Notes: generated from the letters alone by a model not told the origin. A DNA stretch of 35,191 nucleotides from an uncultured Bacteroidota bacterium (GCA_903904855.1 CAIVEH010000067.1:1-35191); one strand, 5' to 3'. Positions 16,724-25,486 are shown, counted from the first letter of the stretch. Translations and numbers: made by a program.

Positions 16724-17761
16724 TTACTTCATAATTGATTTACCATTATAGGTAACAGTCTTGATAATACTCTCAGCTACTTTTACAGCAGCTTTAGGTA
16801 ATGGCGCATAATTCAATGGCTCGCAATATTTCTGTGCATCGTGCGTCATCCATTTGATCATTTTCATCATTTCAGTTGCCTTATTTAAGCTGCGGCCACC
16901 ATAGTTCTGCTCTTTATAAACCAGTATCCAGGTGAATCCGGCAATCGGGTAGCCGTTTTTAGCATCTGTATTGGTTAAAGATACTTTGCCATCGGCTGGG
17001 ATGTCGATATTTGCAGAAGCAGTAGTAGATTCAATTGAAGGAACAATCCATTTGCCTGATTTATTCTGGATCGTAGCAAATGACATACCATTTTGCTTGG
17101 CATATGCCAATTCAACGTATCCTATTGAACCCGGAGTCTGTTTTACACTGCCGGCAACGCCCTCATTTCCTTTGCCACCAAGGCCAACTGGACAGCTTAC
17201 AGCCGAGCCTTTACCAACTTTAGTATTCCAATCAGCGCTTACTTTGGAGAGATAAGTAGTAAAAATATTGGAAGTGCCTGAACCATCAGAACGGTGAACA
17301 ACTGTAATATCAAGTGATGGCAATTTCAGTCCTTTATTTATAGCTACGATGGCTGCGTCATTCCATTTTGTTATTTTACCCAGGAAAATATCAGCAAGTA
17401 CTGTTGGAGTCAACTTAACTGCATCACTTAATCCGGTAAGGTTATAACAGATTACCACAGCCCCGGCAGTAATTGGGATATGAACACAAGGTGCTGATAA
17501 AGCAGAGTCCTGCTTGCCGTTAAGTACAGCATCTGAAGCTCCGAAATCAACCGTTTTTGCAGTGAGTTGCTGAATACCGCCACCTGAACCAATTGACTGG
17601 TAATTTACTTTTACACCTGCCAGTTTATCATATTCCGAAAACATCTTGGAATACAAAGGATACGGAAATGTTGCCCCGGCGCCAAGGATTGATTTATCAT
17701 CCTGGGCATTTGCCGCCATAAATGAACTTAAAAATAGTAATGAACAAATCAGTTTCTTCAT
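16724..17761 (-). CDS. pstS: Phosphate ABC transporter substrate-binding protein PstS
   Basis: A 345-residue periplasmic phosphate-binding protein. The signal peptide (1-19, ending ANA-Q) is followed by the PstS hallmarks GAGATFPYPLYSKM (27-40), NYQSIGSGGGIQQL (53-66), DFGASDA (72-78), the phosphate-binding HRSDGSGTSNIFTTYLS segment (about 158-174) and GSIGYVELAYA. Length and motifs are normal. It supplies the PstCAB permease, but no pstC, pstA, pstB or phoU is in this window, so it is either an orphan copy or separated from its partners. A -7 box lies upstream; I cannot see a clear Pho box. Confidence 0.95.
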   Translation of the reverse strand: MKKLICSLLFLSSFMAANAQDDKSILGAGATFPYPLYSKMFSEYDKLAGVKVNYQSIGSGGGIQQLTAKTVDFGASDAVLNGKQDSALSAPCVHIPITAGAVVICYNLTGLSDAVKLTPTVLADIFLGKITKWNDAAIVAINKGLKLPSLDITVVHRSDGSGTSNIFTTYLSKVSADWNTKVGKGSAVSCPVGLGGKGNEGVAGSVKQTPGSIGYVELAYAKQNGMSFATIQNKSGKWIVPSIESTTASANIDIPADGKVSLTNTDAKNGYPIAGFTWILVYKEQNYGGRSLNKATEMMKMIKWMTHDAQKYCEPLNYAPLPKAAVKVAESIIKTVTYNGKSIMK

Positions 17762-17789
17762 GAAATTAATTTAGAGTGAAATAATACTG

Positions 17790-17797
17790 CAAAACTA
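17790..17797 (-). promoter_or_regulatory. -7 box of the pstS promoter
   Basis: TAGTTTTG on the minus strand is a full match to TAnnTTTG, 28 bases upstream of the ATG. A TTTG exists upstream but at 27 bases, too far for the usual 20-base spacing. Confidence 0.5.
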
Positions 17798-17972
17798 GAT
17801 TGTATCTGATTTAGCGCGTATTATCAAAGTATTAAGTTATTTCAATGAGTTCGGCACATAAGGTATTTCAAATATTTAGACGACTTACATTTGCTTCATC
17901 AAATAATAGTGGCCCGTGTGCAATAAGCTCTTTAATCAGTTTTGTTTATAACGTTATTGTTAAATAATCAAT

Positions 17973-18010
17973 CAAACGTTTGTTTAACTTTAAACAGTTG
18001 TTTAGTTTTG
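17973..18010 (+). promoter_or_regulatory. Promoter of the efflux operon with overlapping tandem TetR operators
   Basis: TTTG (17979-17982), exactly 20 bases, then TAGTTTTG (18003-18010): a perfect match to the Bacteroidetes promoter. Two 12-base direct repeats, AAACGTTTGTTT (17974-17985) and AAACAGTTGTTT (17992-18003), identical at 10 of 12 positions and 18 bases apart, cover the -33 box and abut the -7 box. Each is also palindromic (CAAACGTTTG; AAACA-GT-TGTTT). This is what an autoregulating TetR repressor site would look like. Confidence 0.75.
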
Positions 18011-18058
18011 CATCGCCATACAAAGATTAAGCGAAGAATGGCATCGTGAAACTGATTT

Positions 18059-18703
18059 ATGGAAAAGACAGCAACCGAATTTACTGACAAACAATTAGCC
18101 ATAATAGACGCAGCTCAGAAACTATTCGCTGAATCGGGCTTTGATGGTACATCAGTAAGGGATATTGCCCATGAAGCAGGTATAAATGTGGCAATGATCT
18201 CCTATTACTTCGGCTCCAAGGAAAAACTAATGGAGGCAGTTTTCGAACAAAAAGCCAACCACACCCGTATTAAAGTGGAGAACCTGCTCCAGAATGAAAA
18301 TCTGAGCCCCCTTGAGAAAGTGAATGTTTTAATTGATGACTACGTAGATAAGTTTATAGCGCAGCAGGAATTTCACAGGATAATGATAAGGGAACAACTG
18401 ATTGAAAAAAACAATGCAGTTGCAACCCTGATTTATGAATTAAAAAAACGCAACCAGGACTCAATCAAAAAGCTGATTCATGAAGGGCAGAAAGGCGGGG
18501 CGTTCAAAAAAAATATTGATATAGTACTTATGATGACCACACTTGTAGGTACTGTAAGCCAGATGATAACCTCGCAACGTTTTTATAGGGAAATGAATCA
18601 CCTGGAAGAAATGCCTGAACCTGAATTTCAGAAGTATATAAGAAAAAAACTGAGTGCCCATTTAAAAAACCTCTTTAAAGTAATTTTGACTTATGAAGCA
18701 TAA
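18059..18703 (+). CDS. TetR/AcrR-family regulator of the efflux operon
   Basis: A 214-residue regulator with an N-terminal TetR helix-turn-helix: AAQKLFAESGFDGTSVRDIAHEAGINVAMISYYFGSKEKL runs from about residue 18 to 57 (written here as its family landmarks F-GFDGTS, IA-EAG and YYFGSKE). The C-terminal helical ligand domain has its own hydrophobic pocket. As first gene of the operon, overlapping the TolC-like gene by 11 bases, it most likely represses its own promoter at 17973-18010 and is released by a pump substrate. The substrate is unknown. The ATG start is supported by HTH spacing. Confidence 0.92.
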   Translation: MEKTATEFTDKQLAIIDAAQKLFAESGFDGTSVRDIAHEAGINVAMISYYFGSKEKLMEAVFEQKANHTRIKVENLLQNENLSPLEKVNVLIDDYVDKFIAQQEFHRIMIREQLIEKNNAVATLIYELKKRNQDSIKKLIHEGQKGGAFKKNIDIVLMMTTLVGTVSQMITSQRFYREMNHLEEMPEPEFQKYIRKKLSAHLKNLFKVILTYEA

Positions 18704-20045
18704 CATATATAAGGCATTTGCGGTTATAGCTGTTTTTACAGCCATAGCCAATTCTGCCACTGCACAGAAAACCATGAAGCTTACGCTGGATGATGCGGTG
18801 AAACTTGCCACACAAAACAGTAAACAACTGAAACTGAGTAATGCCAGAGTGGATGAAGCCATTGCCACCTACCACGATATATGGAACAACCACCTGCCTG
18901 ATGTAAAAGTGAGCGGCGCTTATCTGCGTGTTGACAATCCTACCGTAAGCCTGAAAGTTAAATTAGGCAGCTCCAGCAGTACAGATACTACGAAGAAATC
19001 AAGCAGCCCGGTAAAAGTGAACGAAGTGGAGTATGTTATGGCTAATGCCTCACTGCCCCTGTTTTCAGGCTTAAGAATTAAGTATGGTGTTGAATCGGCT
19101 AAGTATCTGGAAGAAGCTTCAAAATTGGATGCGGCCAACGATAAGGAAGGGGTAATGTTTAATGCAACTGATGCCTATGTTAACCTGTTCAAAGCAATGA
19201 AAGCAGTGGAGCTGGTGGAAGACAATCTTAAACAGCAGCAGCAACGGGTTACCGACTTTACCAATCTGGAAAAGAATGGTTTGCTGGCCAGAAATGATTT
19301 ATTAAAAGCACAACTACAGCAGGCTAATATTGAATTGTCGTTGCTGGAAGCAAAAAATAACCTGAAAATTACCAATGTAAACATGGACCTTCTGCTGGGG
19401 CTGCCCGAGGATACGGAACTGATACCCGATAATGCAGAACTAGGCTTACCGGGTGAAATAGTGTCACTTGTAAGCTGGGAACAAACCGCATTACAGAACC
19501 GCAAAGACATTGCATCACTGACATGGAAAGAAAAAGCAGCCAACTCGGCAATTAAATCTGTGAAGGGCGAATATTATCCCGGATTGGCGCTAACCGGTGG
19601 TTATGTGGCGGCTAACATACCTAATCTGCTAACTGTAACCAATGCGCTTAATATAGGCATCGGGCTGCAATATAATTTGGGTTCATTATGGAAAACAGGA
19701 GCTAAAGTAGCTCAGGCACAGGCACGTCAGCATGAAATAACTGCCATGCAGGATATGCTAACCGACCAGGTGCGGCTACAGATTAACCAGGCTTATCAGA
19801 ACTTCCTGCTGAGTGTGAAAAAGATAGAGGTATATGCACGGGCGGTTGGCCAATCGATTGAAAATTACAGGATCACTAAAAACAAATATGACAACAGCCT
19901 GGTAACAACCACCGACCTGCTGGAAGCAGATGTAGCGCAACTACAGGCCCAACTGAATTTCACATTATCACAGGCCGAATCATTTGTTGCCTATAAAAAA
20001 CTGCAACTGGCAGCAGGTTCGCTTACTGAAACCCCTAAAAAATAA
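18693..20045 (+). CDS. TolC-family outer-membrane efflux protein
   Basis: A 450-residue outer-membrane channel. The signal peptide (1-24, ending ATA-Q) is followed by the LTLDDAVKLATQNS N-terminus of the TolC/OEP family, two long helical repeats rich in Gln, Ala and Leu (DNLKQQQQRVTDF, LLKAQLQQANIELSLLEA), and the second repeat (VRLQINQAYQNFLLS, TTDLLEADVAQLQAQLNF). In tripartite pumps it forms the exit duct. Its ATG lies inside the tetR gene, so translation is coupled. It works with the EmrA-like and EmrB-like products that follow. Confidence 0.92.
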   Translation: MKHNIYKAFAVIAVFTAIANSATAQKTMKLTLDDAVKLATQNSKQLKLSNARVDEAIATYHDIWNNHLPDVKVSGAYLRVDNPTVSLKVKLGSSSSTDTTKKSSSPVKVNEVEYVMANASLPLFSGLRIKYGVESAKYLEEASKLDAANDKEGVMFNATDAYVNLFKAMKAVELVEDNLKQQQQRVTDFTNLEKNGLLARNDLLKAQLQQANIELSLLEAKNNLKITNVNMDLLLGLPEDTELIPDNAELGLPGEIVSLVSWEQTALQNRKDIASLTWKEKAANSAIKSVKGEYYPGLALTGGYVAANIPNLLTVTNALNIGIGLQYNLGSLWKTGAKVAQAQARQHEITAMQDMLTDQVRLQINQAYQNFLLSVKKIEVYARAVGQSIENYRITKNKYDNSLVTTTDLLEADVAQLQAQLNFTLSQAESFVAYKKLQLAAGSLTETPKK

Positions 20046-20126
20046 TCCGGTAGCTCATTATAGAATACGATCAAAAATTACGGTATAAATCGAAACATTC
20101 AACTTAATTATAAAAAGCAATAGTAA

Positions 20127-21251
20127 ATGTCACAGCAAAACGAAACAAACACATCAAAACCTGCAGCCCCAGATACAGCAGCCCCAAAAAAGAAAAGCAA
20201 AGGGTTTGTGATAGCCCTGATCATACTGGTAGGTGCAGGCAGCACATTCGGGGCAATGAAATACATTCACGGATTGCACCATGAAGAAACGGATGATGCA
20301 CAGATAGAAGCCAGCATCAGCCCGGTGATACCGCGTATTGCAGGCTATGTTACCGAAATACGGGTAAAGGATAACCAGAAAGTAAAAAAAGGCGATACCC
20401 TTGTTGTGCTCGATAACCGGAGTGAAATGATTCAGGTGGAACAGGCTCAGGCAGCCCTTACTGCCGCTATGAGCAATCTGAATGTAGCTGAGGCAACCAC
20501 AGCCGCTTCGAAAACCAATATTGCCACCTATCAGGCCAATGTCTCAACTGTAGATGCGCAGATTGAGGCTGCAAAAATAAACCTCACAAGGGCTACCCAG
20601 GATTATGACCGTTATGCGAACCTGATAAAAGACCATACCATAACACAACAGCAGTTTGAACAGGCTGAGGCAGCAAAGCAAGGCGCTGAAAAACAACTTC
20701 AGGTTTTGCAAAACCAAAAGAATGCGGCCAACCGTCAGACAACTGCAGCTACATCGCAAACCAATGCCACAGGACAGCAGGTCAATGTAGCCAATGCTAC
20801 CATTATGCAGCGCAAGGCTGACCTCGAAAATGCCCGGCTTAATCTGTCTTACACTGTAGTTATTGCTCCCGAAGACGGGCTTGTATCAAAAGTGAATGTG
20901 CAGACAGGGCAATTCCTGCAGGCTGGGCAATCATTGTTCAGTATAGTACTGGATACTAACCCATGGGTAGTGGCTAATTTCAAGGAAACGCAATTATCTA
21001 AAATGCGCCCTGGTCAAAAAGTAACAGTACACGTAGATGCTTTTCCTGGCCATGACTTTGAAGCCAAACTGACTTCATTTTCACCAGCTACCGGCGCCCG
21101 TTTTGCTTTGCTACCTCCGGATAATGCTTCCGGAAACTTTGTAAAAGTGGTTCAGCGGCTTCCGGTTAAAATTGAATTTATAGGCAATGAACCACAGATC
21201 AAAGACCTGCGCCCTGGTATGAATGTGGATGTGGATGTGCATATAGATTAA
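20127..21251 (+). CDS. EmrA/HlyD-family periplasmic adaptor
   Basis: A 374-residue membrane-fusion protein with a short cytoplasmic N-terminus, one membrane helix (about 27-48, FVIALIILVGAGSTFGAMKY) and the barrel/lipoyl entry HEETDDAQIEASISPVIPRIAGYVTE. The split lipoyl domain (VKKGDTLVVLD and APEDGLVSKVNVQTGQFL) flanks a long coiled-coil hairpin (about 105-240). It bridges the inner-membrane pump and the TolC-like channel. It follows the TolC-like gene by 81 bases. Directly after its TAA comes copy 1 of the 43-base 3'-end repeat. Confidence 0.93.
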   Translation: MSQQNETNTSKPAAPDTAAPKKKSKGFVIALIILVGAGSTFGAMKYIHGLHHEETDDAQIEASISPVIPRIAGYVTEIRVKDNQKVKKGDTLVVLDNRSEMIQVEQAQAALTAAMSNLNVAEATTAASKTNIATYQANVSTVDAQIEAAKINLTRATQDYDRYANLIKDHTITQQQFEQAEAAKQGAEKQLQVLQNQKNAANRQTTAATSQTNATGQQVNVANATIMQRKADLENARLNLSYTVVIAPEDGLVSKVNVQTGQFLQAGQSLFSIVLDTNPWVVANFKETQLSKMRPGQKVTVHVDAFPGHDFEAKLTSFSPATGARFALLPPDNASGNFVKVVQRLPVKIEFIGNEPQIKDLRPGMNVDVDVHID

Positions 21252-21294
21252 CCCCAAACCCCTCCCGATGAAAAATCAGGACCTTGTTCCGGGG
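21252..21294 (+). repeat. 3'-end hairpin repeat, copy 1
   Basis: Starts with CCCC right after the stop codon of the EmrA-like gene and ends with GGGG. It contains CCCTCCCGATGAAAAATC and ACCTTGTTCC. It is homologous to 25107-25149 and 28778-28821 on the minus strand, and runs in the direction of the gene it follows. The core TCCCGAT-GAAAA-ATCGGGA forms a 7-bp hairpin in copy 3; copy 1 has one mismatch. Confidence 0.7.
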
Positions 21295-21375
21295 CTTCTC
21301 CTTCATTTCTGGATACATGAAGTGCAAGACAGTATTTATTGACAACCCTTTCTATTGCAATTACCAAAGAAACAA

Positions 21376-21410
21376 ACTTTAGACTAACGACTTTAGACTT
21401 TAGACTAAAA
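21376..21410 (+). repeat. Heptamer array (ACTTTAG / ACTAAAA type), 5 units
   Basis: Five consecutive 7-mers, ACTTTAG, ACTAACG, ACTTTAG, ACTTTAG and ACTAAAA, stop four bases before the ATG of the EmrB-like gene. The same unit family and the same flank (AAACAA) recur at 29866-29921. Confidence 0.8.
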
Positions 21411-21414
21411 AACC

Positions 21415-22992
21415 ATGCAAGAATCATTAGTAGAATATGGGTCCCGGCGGGTGATAATAACGATCACAGCTATCTTCTGTGCATTGCTGGAGATTGTGGA
21501 TTCCACCATTGTGAATGTAGCGCTCAATGATATGAAGGGAAACCTGGGCGCAACCCTGAATGAAATTGGCTGGGTGATTACTGCCTACGCCATAGGTAAT
21601 GTTATTATAGTACCCATGACCAGCTGGCTGGCAGCTCAGTTTGGCCGCCGGAATTATTTTGCTGCATCTATAGTCATATTTACGGTATTCTCCTTCCTTT
21701 GCGGTAATGCTCATGGTATCTGGCAACTGGTATTCTTCAGATTTGTTCAGGGACTTGGCGGAGGTGCTTTGCTGGTAACTTCTCAAACAATCATCACAGA
21801 AAGCTACCCTCCCGAAAAGCGAGGTATGGCACAGGCTATTTATGGTTTGGGTGTAATTATTGGTCCTACCCTCGGCCCTCCATTGGGTGGTTACATTGTG
21901 GAGCACTTCTCCTGGCCCTACATCTTCTATATCAATATTCCTATTGGCACTATAGCCACTCTACTTACCCTGCAATTTGTGCGCAGCCCTAAATATGCCG
22001 AGAAAAAACTGGCCAGTGAAGTAGACTGGGCAGGCATTGCACTGCTTGCCATTGCTGTCGGCTCATTGCAATACGTATTGGAGCGCGGCCAGGAGGATGA
22101 CTGGTTTGAAAGCAAAACAATCACTACACTGGCAATCACTGCAATATTAGGATTATTCTTTTTTATCTGGCGGGAAATGACTGCCAAAAACCCGATTGTT
22201 GAATTAAGAGTGTTATCAAACGGGAATCTGAGGGTTGGTACCATTCTCTCTTTTATCCTCGGTTTTGGCTTGTATGGTTCTACCTTTATCATCCCATTGT
22301 ATACACAAAGTAGCCTGGGCTGGACGGCTGAACAGGCGGGAGCTTTAATGATACCCGCTGCATTGACTACAGCATTTATGATGCCATTAATAGGCAGGGC
22401 ATTACAGAAAGGCGCAAAGCAACAGGTGCTGGTAGCAATAGGTATGTTTATATTCTTTATTTACAGCTTCTGGGGTTACAGAATATTGACACCCGATACC
22501 AGCAAAGATGCCTTCTTCTGGATGCTGATCTTCCGTGGGCTGGGTATGGGTCTGTTGTTTATACCCATCACTACCCTCTCTTTATCAACGCTTAAAGGCC
22601 AGCAGATAGGCCAGGGAGCATCTTTCACTGGCATGATGCGGCAATTGGGCGGATCATTTGGTATTGCCTTGATCACCACATTTATGGCACGCCAGAATAT
22701 AGTTCACCGGAACGCATTAACAAGCCACGTTATGGTTGATGACCCTCTGGTGCAGCAAAGAATAAATGGCATTCAGCACAACTACATGGCTCATGGCATG
22801 GCACCCGATATAGCCCTGAAAAGCGCTTACCAGACCCTCGACTATATGATCACCAAGCAGGCAGCAGTACTGTCTTATATGGATGTATTCCTTTACCTGG
22901 GCCTTATGTTCCTTATTTGCATTCCATTTGTACTCATGGTAAAAGCAAAAAAACAGGAACAGAAAATCGACCTTTCAGAGGCAATGCATTAG
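21415..22992 (+). CDS. EmrB-like DHA2-family MFS drug exporter
   Basis: A 525-residue proton-driven exporter with the 14-helix pattern of the DHA2 family. The first helix carries FCALLEIVDSTIVNVAL, typical of EmrB/QacA. The MFS loop motif LAAQFGRRNYF follows helix 2, and the motif C-like GLGVIIGPTLGPPLGG lies in helix 5. It pairs with the EmrA-like adaptor and TolC-like duct to expel hydrophobic toxic compounds; the substrate is unknown. The 163 bases before it hold a 3'-end repeat and a heptamer array that ends four bases before the ATG, an odd leader for an operon gene. It ends TAG. Confidence 0.94.
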   Translation: MQESLVEYGSRRVIITITAIFCALLEIVDSTIVNVALNDMKGNLGATLNEIGWVITAYAIGNVIIVPMTSWLAAQFGRRNYFAASIVIFTVFSFLCGNAHGIWQLVFFRFVQGLGGGALLVTSQTIITESYPPEKRGMAQAIYGLGVIIGPTLGPPLGGYIVEHFSWPYIFYINIPIGTIATLLTLQFVRSPKYAEKKLASEVDWAGIALLAIAVGSLQYVLERGQEDDWFESKTITTLAITAILGLFFFIWREMTAKNPIVELRVLSNGNLRVGTILSFILGFGLYGSTFIIPLYTQSSLGWTAEQAGALMIPAALTTAFMMPLIGRALQKGAKQQVLVAIGMFIFFIYSFWGYRILTPDTSKDAFFWMLIFRGLGMGLLFIPITTLSLSTLKGQQIGQGASFTGMMRQLGGSFGIALITTFMARQNIVHRNALTSHVMVDDPLVQQRINGIQHNYMAHGMAPDIALKSAYQTLDYMITKQAAVLSYMDVFLYLGLMFLICIPFVLMVKAKKQEQKIDLSEAMH

Positions 22993-23032
22993 TGTAGGGA
23001 ATTGGGAATTGGGAGGATGGAATTTGTTATTA

Positions 23033-23101
23033 CCGTAGGGGCAGACCCACATCTGCCTATTGAAATAAATTATTCTGTAGGGGAAGACCCTCGTCTGCCT
23101 T
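23033..23101 (+). repeat. Two copies of a GTAGGGG-AGACCC-TCTGCC intergenic repeat
   Basis: CGTAGGGGCAGACCC...ATCTGCCT (to 23059) and TGTAGGGGAAGACCC...GTCTGCCT (23075-23101) are imperfect direct copies. The first has an internal inverted pair GGCAGA/TCTGCC. I recall similar sequences between genes in related genomes. Confidence 0.55.
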
Positions 23102-23117
23102 GCTGAAGTTTAGATTC

Positions 23118-23280
23118 AAAGCCGAGAACATATTCTCCAGTGAAGCCCCTTTAGGGGTTTGGGGTTTTCGGCTTCAACGTAGCCCCAACCCAAGCCGACA
23201 GTCCACCAACCAAACCACCAATAAACACAGTCACAATAATAAACATCCAGTAATTAGGCAGTTTAAACAATGCCGCCATC
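23118..23280 (+). repeat. Direct duplication, copy A (163 bp)
   Basis: Matches 25079-25265 in the same orientation. The last 106 bases (23175-23280) are identical to 25160-25265. Copy B carries a net 24-base gain where the 3'-end repeat is inserted. The right edge of copy A falls exactly where the aminotransferase homology begins. Confidence 0.9.
23151..23279 (-). pseudogene. Fragment of the small membrane protein gene (copy of 25130-25486 3' end)
   Basis: Read on the minus strand, 42 codons starting MAALFKLPNYW reproduce the C-terminal part of the 118-residue membrane protein, ending ATLKPKTPNP and TAA instead of ATLRPKTPNTSR and TGA. The upstream two thirds of the gene are missing. It preserves what looks like the 3' end before the hairpin repeat entered the intact copy. 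Confidence 0.75.
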
Positions 23281-23286
23281 AAAGCA

Positions 23287-24324
23287 ATGAATGATGGTTA
23301 TACAAAATATACTCCTGTTGTGGGATACCCCGAATTGCTGGAGGCCAACTGCACCAAGCTGAAGCGCGACAATAACCTGGACTATGCCACCAACCAGATT
23401 ATAGTTTCGACCGGAGCCAAGCAATCTTTATTCAATGCGATCATGACCTTAGTTGACCCCGGTGATGAGGTAATTATCCCTACCCCTTTCTGGGTAACTT
23501 ATGCATCACAGGTGCAACTGGCTGGAGGAATAATCAATTACCTGGAATGCAAAATCGACAACGATTTTAAGCTGACACCTGCACAACTGGAAGAAGCAAT
23601 TACGCCAAAAACCAAGTTGTTTATATATTCCTCTCCATGTAATCCCACCGGTAGTTTTTACAGCCGCGAGGAACTGGCAGGACTAGCCGAGATTTTCAAA
23701 CGCCATCCGCAGGTATTTATCATCAGCGATGAAATTTATGAGTACAACAACTATACCGGACAACACGAAAACATAGCACAATTTGAAGAACTTAAAGACC
23801 GGGTAATGCTGATAAACGGTATGTCGAAAGGCTTTGCAATGACTGGCTGGCGGCTGGGCTATATGGCAGCCCCAAGAGAAATAGTGCAAGGCTGCGAGCG
23901 CCTGCAGGGGCAGGTTACATCGGCAACCAATTCAATTACACAACGCGCATCAATCACAGCATTACTGAGCGATCTGGCGCCTACCTACAAAATGGTGGAA
24001 GCCTTCAGGCAGCGCCGCGATTATGTGATTGCCGCCCTGAAGAAAATGCCGGGCATTAAAATCAATATGCCCGAAGGTGCATTCTATGCATTCCCGGATG
24101 TAAGTTCGTTTTATGGCAAGCAATATGGAGACACCGTAATTGCCAATGCAGATGACATGAGTATGTTTCTGCTCAATGAGGCCCATGTAGCTACAGTATG
24201 CGGCACGGCTTTAGGTGATAATCATTGCATCCGCATTTCATTCGCCACCTCTATGACCAACCTTATGGAGGCTATGGAAAGGATTGCTGCTTCATTAAAA
24301 ACGCTGCATGGGAATGACGAATAA
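23287..24324 (+). pseudogene. 5'-truncated class I aminotransferase (aspartate aminotransferase type)
   Basis: A PLP enzyme of fold type I. Visible are NDGYTKYTPVVGYPELLEA (2-20), STGAKQSLFNA (41-51), SSPCNPTGS (115-123), SDEIYEY (147-153), the PLP lysine in NGMSKGFAMTGWRLGY (Lys181) and the C-terminal RISFA arginine. Full-length relatives start about 50-55 residues earlier and include the conserved GEPDF substrate-binding segment, which is absent here. The codons AAA GCA just before the ATG still match the family (KA-x-NDGY), and homology stops abruptly at 23280, where the duplicated block begins. An in-frame TAA at 23251 closes the frame. The product is probably inactive. Confidence 0.8.
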
Positions 24325-24367
24325 GTGTGGGTTAAGGAGACCTGCTGACATGTGTTTTAATTACTTA

Positions 24368-25042
24368 TCAGCCATAGTGAGGATTCTCAATTGACCAAAT
24401 AACCGACTTCCGTTTATGCTTATGTTTATCAAATTTTTTGCATAATTCTGACATCAACCGTAAGAATTCATATTGACTGGTAAGTAAGTTCTGTTTATTA
24501 TTTGAATAGTCAGTATTATAATTATATTTTAAAACTTTTTTGCCAAAATCAATCTTAATCACTTCATCGAGGTGGTGATCAGTAATAGTGGTGGAAATAT
24601 ATTTTATACTCCCATCCACATTTAACGAAGTATCTCGTTTCGGGCCTAAATTTTCTTTCTCCATTTCATAAAAATGTGCCCTTATAAAATTTGGAATCTC
24701 TGCGCCCTTAACTCTTTGAGGTTTATAAGCACTAATATTGTCTATCTTTTTTATGAAAAATCGAACTCCTTTTTTATAAAGAATAAAAATTTCAAAATAG
24801 TTTCGATAAGAGTCTAAACGCTTTCTTGGTCTGGTATAACTACCGATAAACCAGGAAGTGTACGATACTATTATATTTGAACTATCATCAACGTAAGCAA
24901 GATTCAAAATATTACTGTCAACTAAACTATCTATCTGAGTAAAATCAAACTGCGGAACTATTCGTTTTTTAGGGCTTTGGGCAAATGAAATTATCGTAAC
25001 CATCAAAAATGGTAAAACAATTAATTTGGAGATTGCCTTCAT
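24368..25042 (-). CDS. Exported protein of unknown function
   Basis: A 224-residue protein. The start is placed at ATG 25042 because it opens a signal peptide (MKAISKLIVLPFLMVTIISFA-Q); the longer frame to 25117 would put 25 unrelated residues, encoded by the duplicated block, ahead of it. The mature part is basic and beta-rich (FDFTQIDSLVDSN, NYFEIFILYKKGVRFF, DEVIKIDFGKKVLKYNYN) with a charged C-terminus. No domain is recognised. It lies with the truncated aminotransferase between the two direct repeats, so recombination between them would delete it. AT-richer than the flanking genes. Confidence 0.7.
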   Translation of the reverse strand: MKAISKLIVLPFLMVTIISFAQSPKKRIVPQFDFTQIDSLVDSNILNLAYVDDSSNIIVSYTSWFIGSYTRPRKRLDSYRNYFEIFILYKKGVRFFIKKIDNISAYKPQRVKGAEIPNFIRAHFYEMEKENLGPKRDTSLNVDGSIKYISTTITDHHLDEVIKIDFGKKVLKYNYNTDYSNNKQNLLTSQYEFLRLMSELCKKFDKHKHKRKSVIWSIENPHYG

Positions 25043-25078
25043 AAGCAAATTATTTTTAGAATTTAAATCGAAGCCATA

Positions 25079-25265
25079 AAAGCTGAGAACATATTCTCCA
25101 CTGAAGCCCCGGCACAAGGTTCCAATTTTTCATCGGGAGGTGTTTGGGGTTTTCGGCCTCAACGTAGCCCCAACCCAAGCCGACAGTCCACCAACCAAAC
25201 CACCAATAAACACAGTCACAATAATAAACATCCAGTAATTAGGCAGTTTAAACAATGCCGCCATC
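25079..25265 (+). repeat. Direct duplication, copy B (187 bp)
   Basis: The counterpart of 23118-23280. It covers the 3' end of the small membrane protein gene and the sequence just after it. It differs by a few bases and by the inserted hairpin repeat at 25107-25149. Both copies contain the small palindrome GAGAA-CATA-TTCTC. Confidence 0.9.
25107..25149 (-). repeat. 3'-end hairpin repeat, copy 2 (supplies a stop codon)
   Basis: A 43-base copy on the minus strand, from CCCC to GGGG. Its CCTCCCGATGA segment gives the membrane protein its last codons ACC TCC CGA and stop TGA. The duplicated copy A lacks the element and ends the same protein earlier, so it serves as an empty-site comparison. Confidence 0.7.
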
Positions 25266-25486
25266 CTTGATGAAAGAATATGCTCATTGGGAATATCTCT
25301 CATCAATGCAGCCACCAGCCAGAAAATACCCACACTCAAAAACCCCATCAGGAAAGCCTTTCCACCACCCTGTTTGGCAAACAATGCCACCAAAAAACAA
25401 ACCACAGCACAGCTCCACCACGGCAGTATAAACTCTGCGCCAGCAGATAATAAAGCAATCAGTATTATTGACAATAAAAATTTCAT
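25130..25486 (-). CDS. Small integral membrane protein
   Basis: A 118-residue protein with about four hydrophobic segments: 3-20, 22-37, 46-62 and 84-108. The last is very glycine-rich (IGGLVGGLSAWVGA). It has no catalytic motif, and I recognise no named family; similar small four-helix proteins of unknown role are common in Bacteroidetes. The ATG start follows directly upstream AT-rich sequence. The C-terminus NTSR comes from the inserted hairpin repeat; the duplicate fragment ends NP. It is transcribed in the same direction as the penicillin-acylase gene, with the heptamer array between them. Confidence 0.75.
   Translation of the reverse strand: MKFLLSIILIALLSAGAEFILPWWSCAVVCFLVALFAKQGGGKAFLMGFLSVGIFWLVAALMRDIPNEHILSSRMAALFKLPNYWMFIIVTVFIGGLVGGLSAWVGATLRPKTPNTSR

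Noticed and set aside
25043-25117. 25-residue N-terminal extension of the exported protein at 24368-25042
   Set aside because: The extension precedes a complete signal peptide and is encoded partly by the duplicated block and hairpin repeat.
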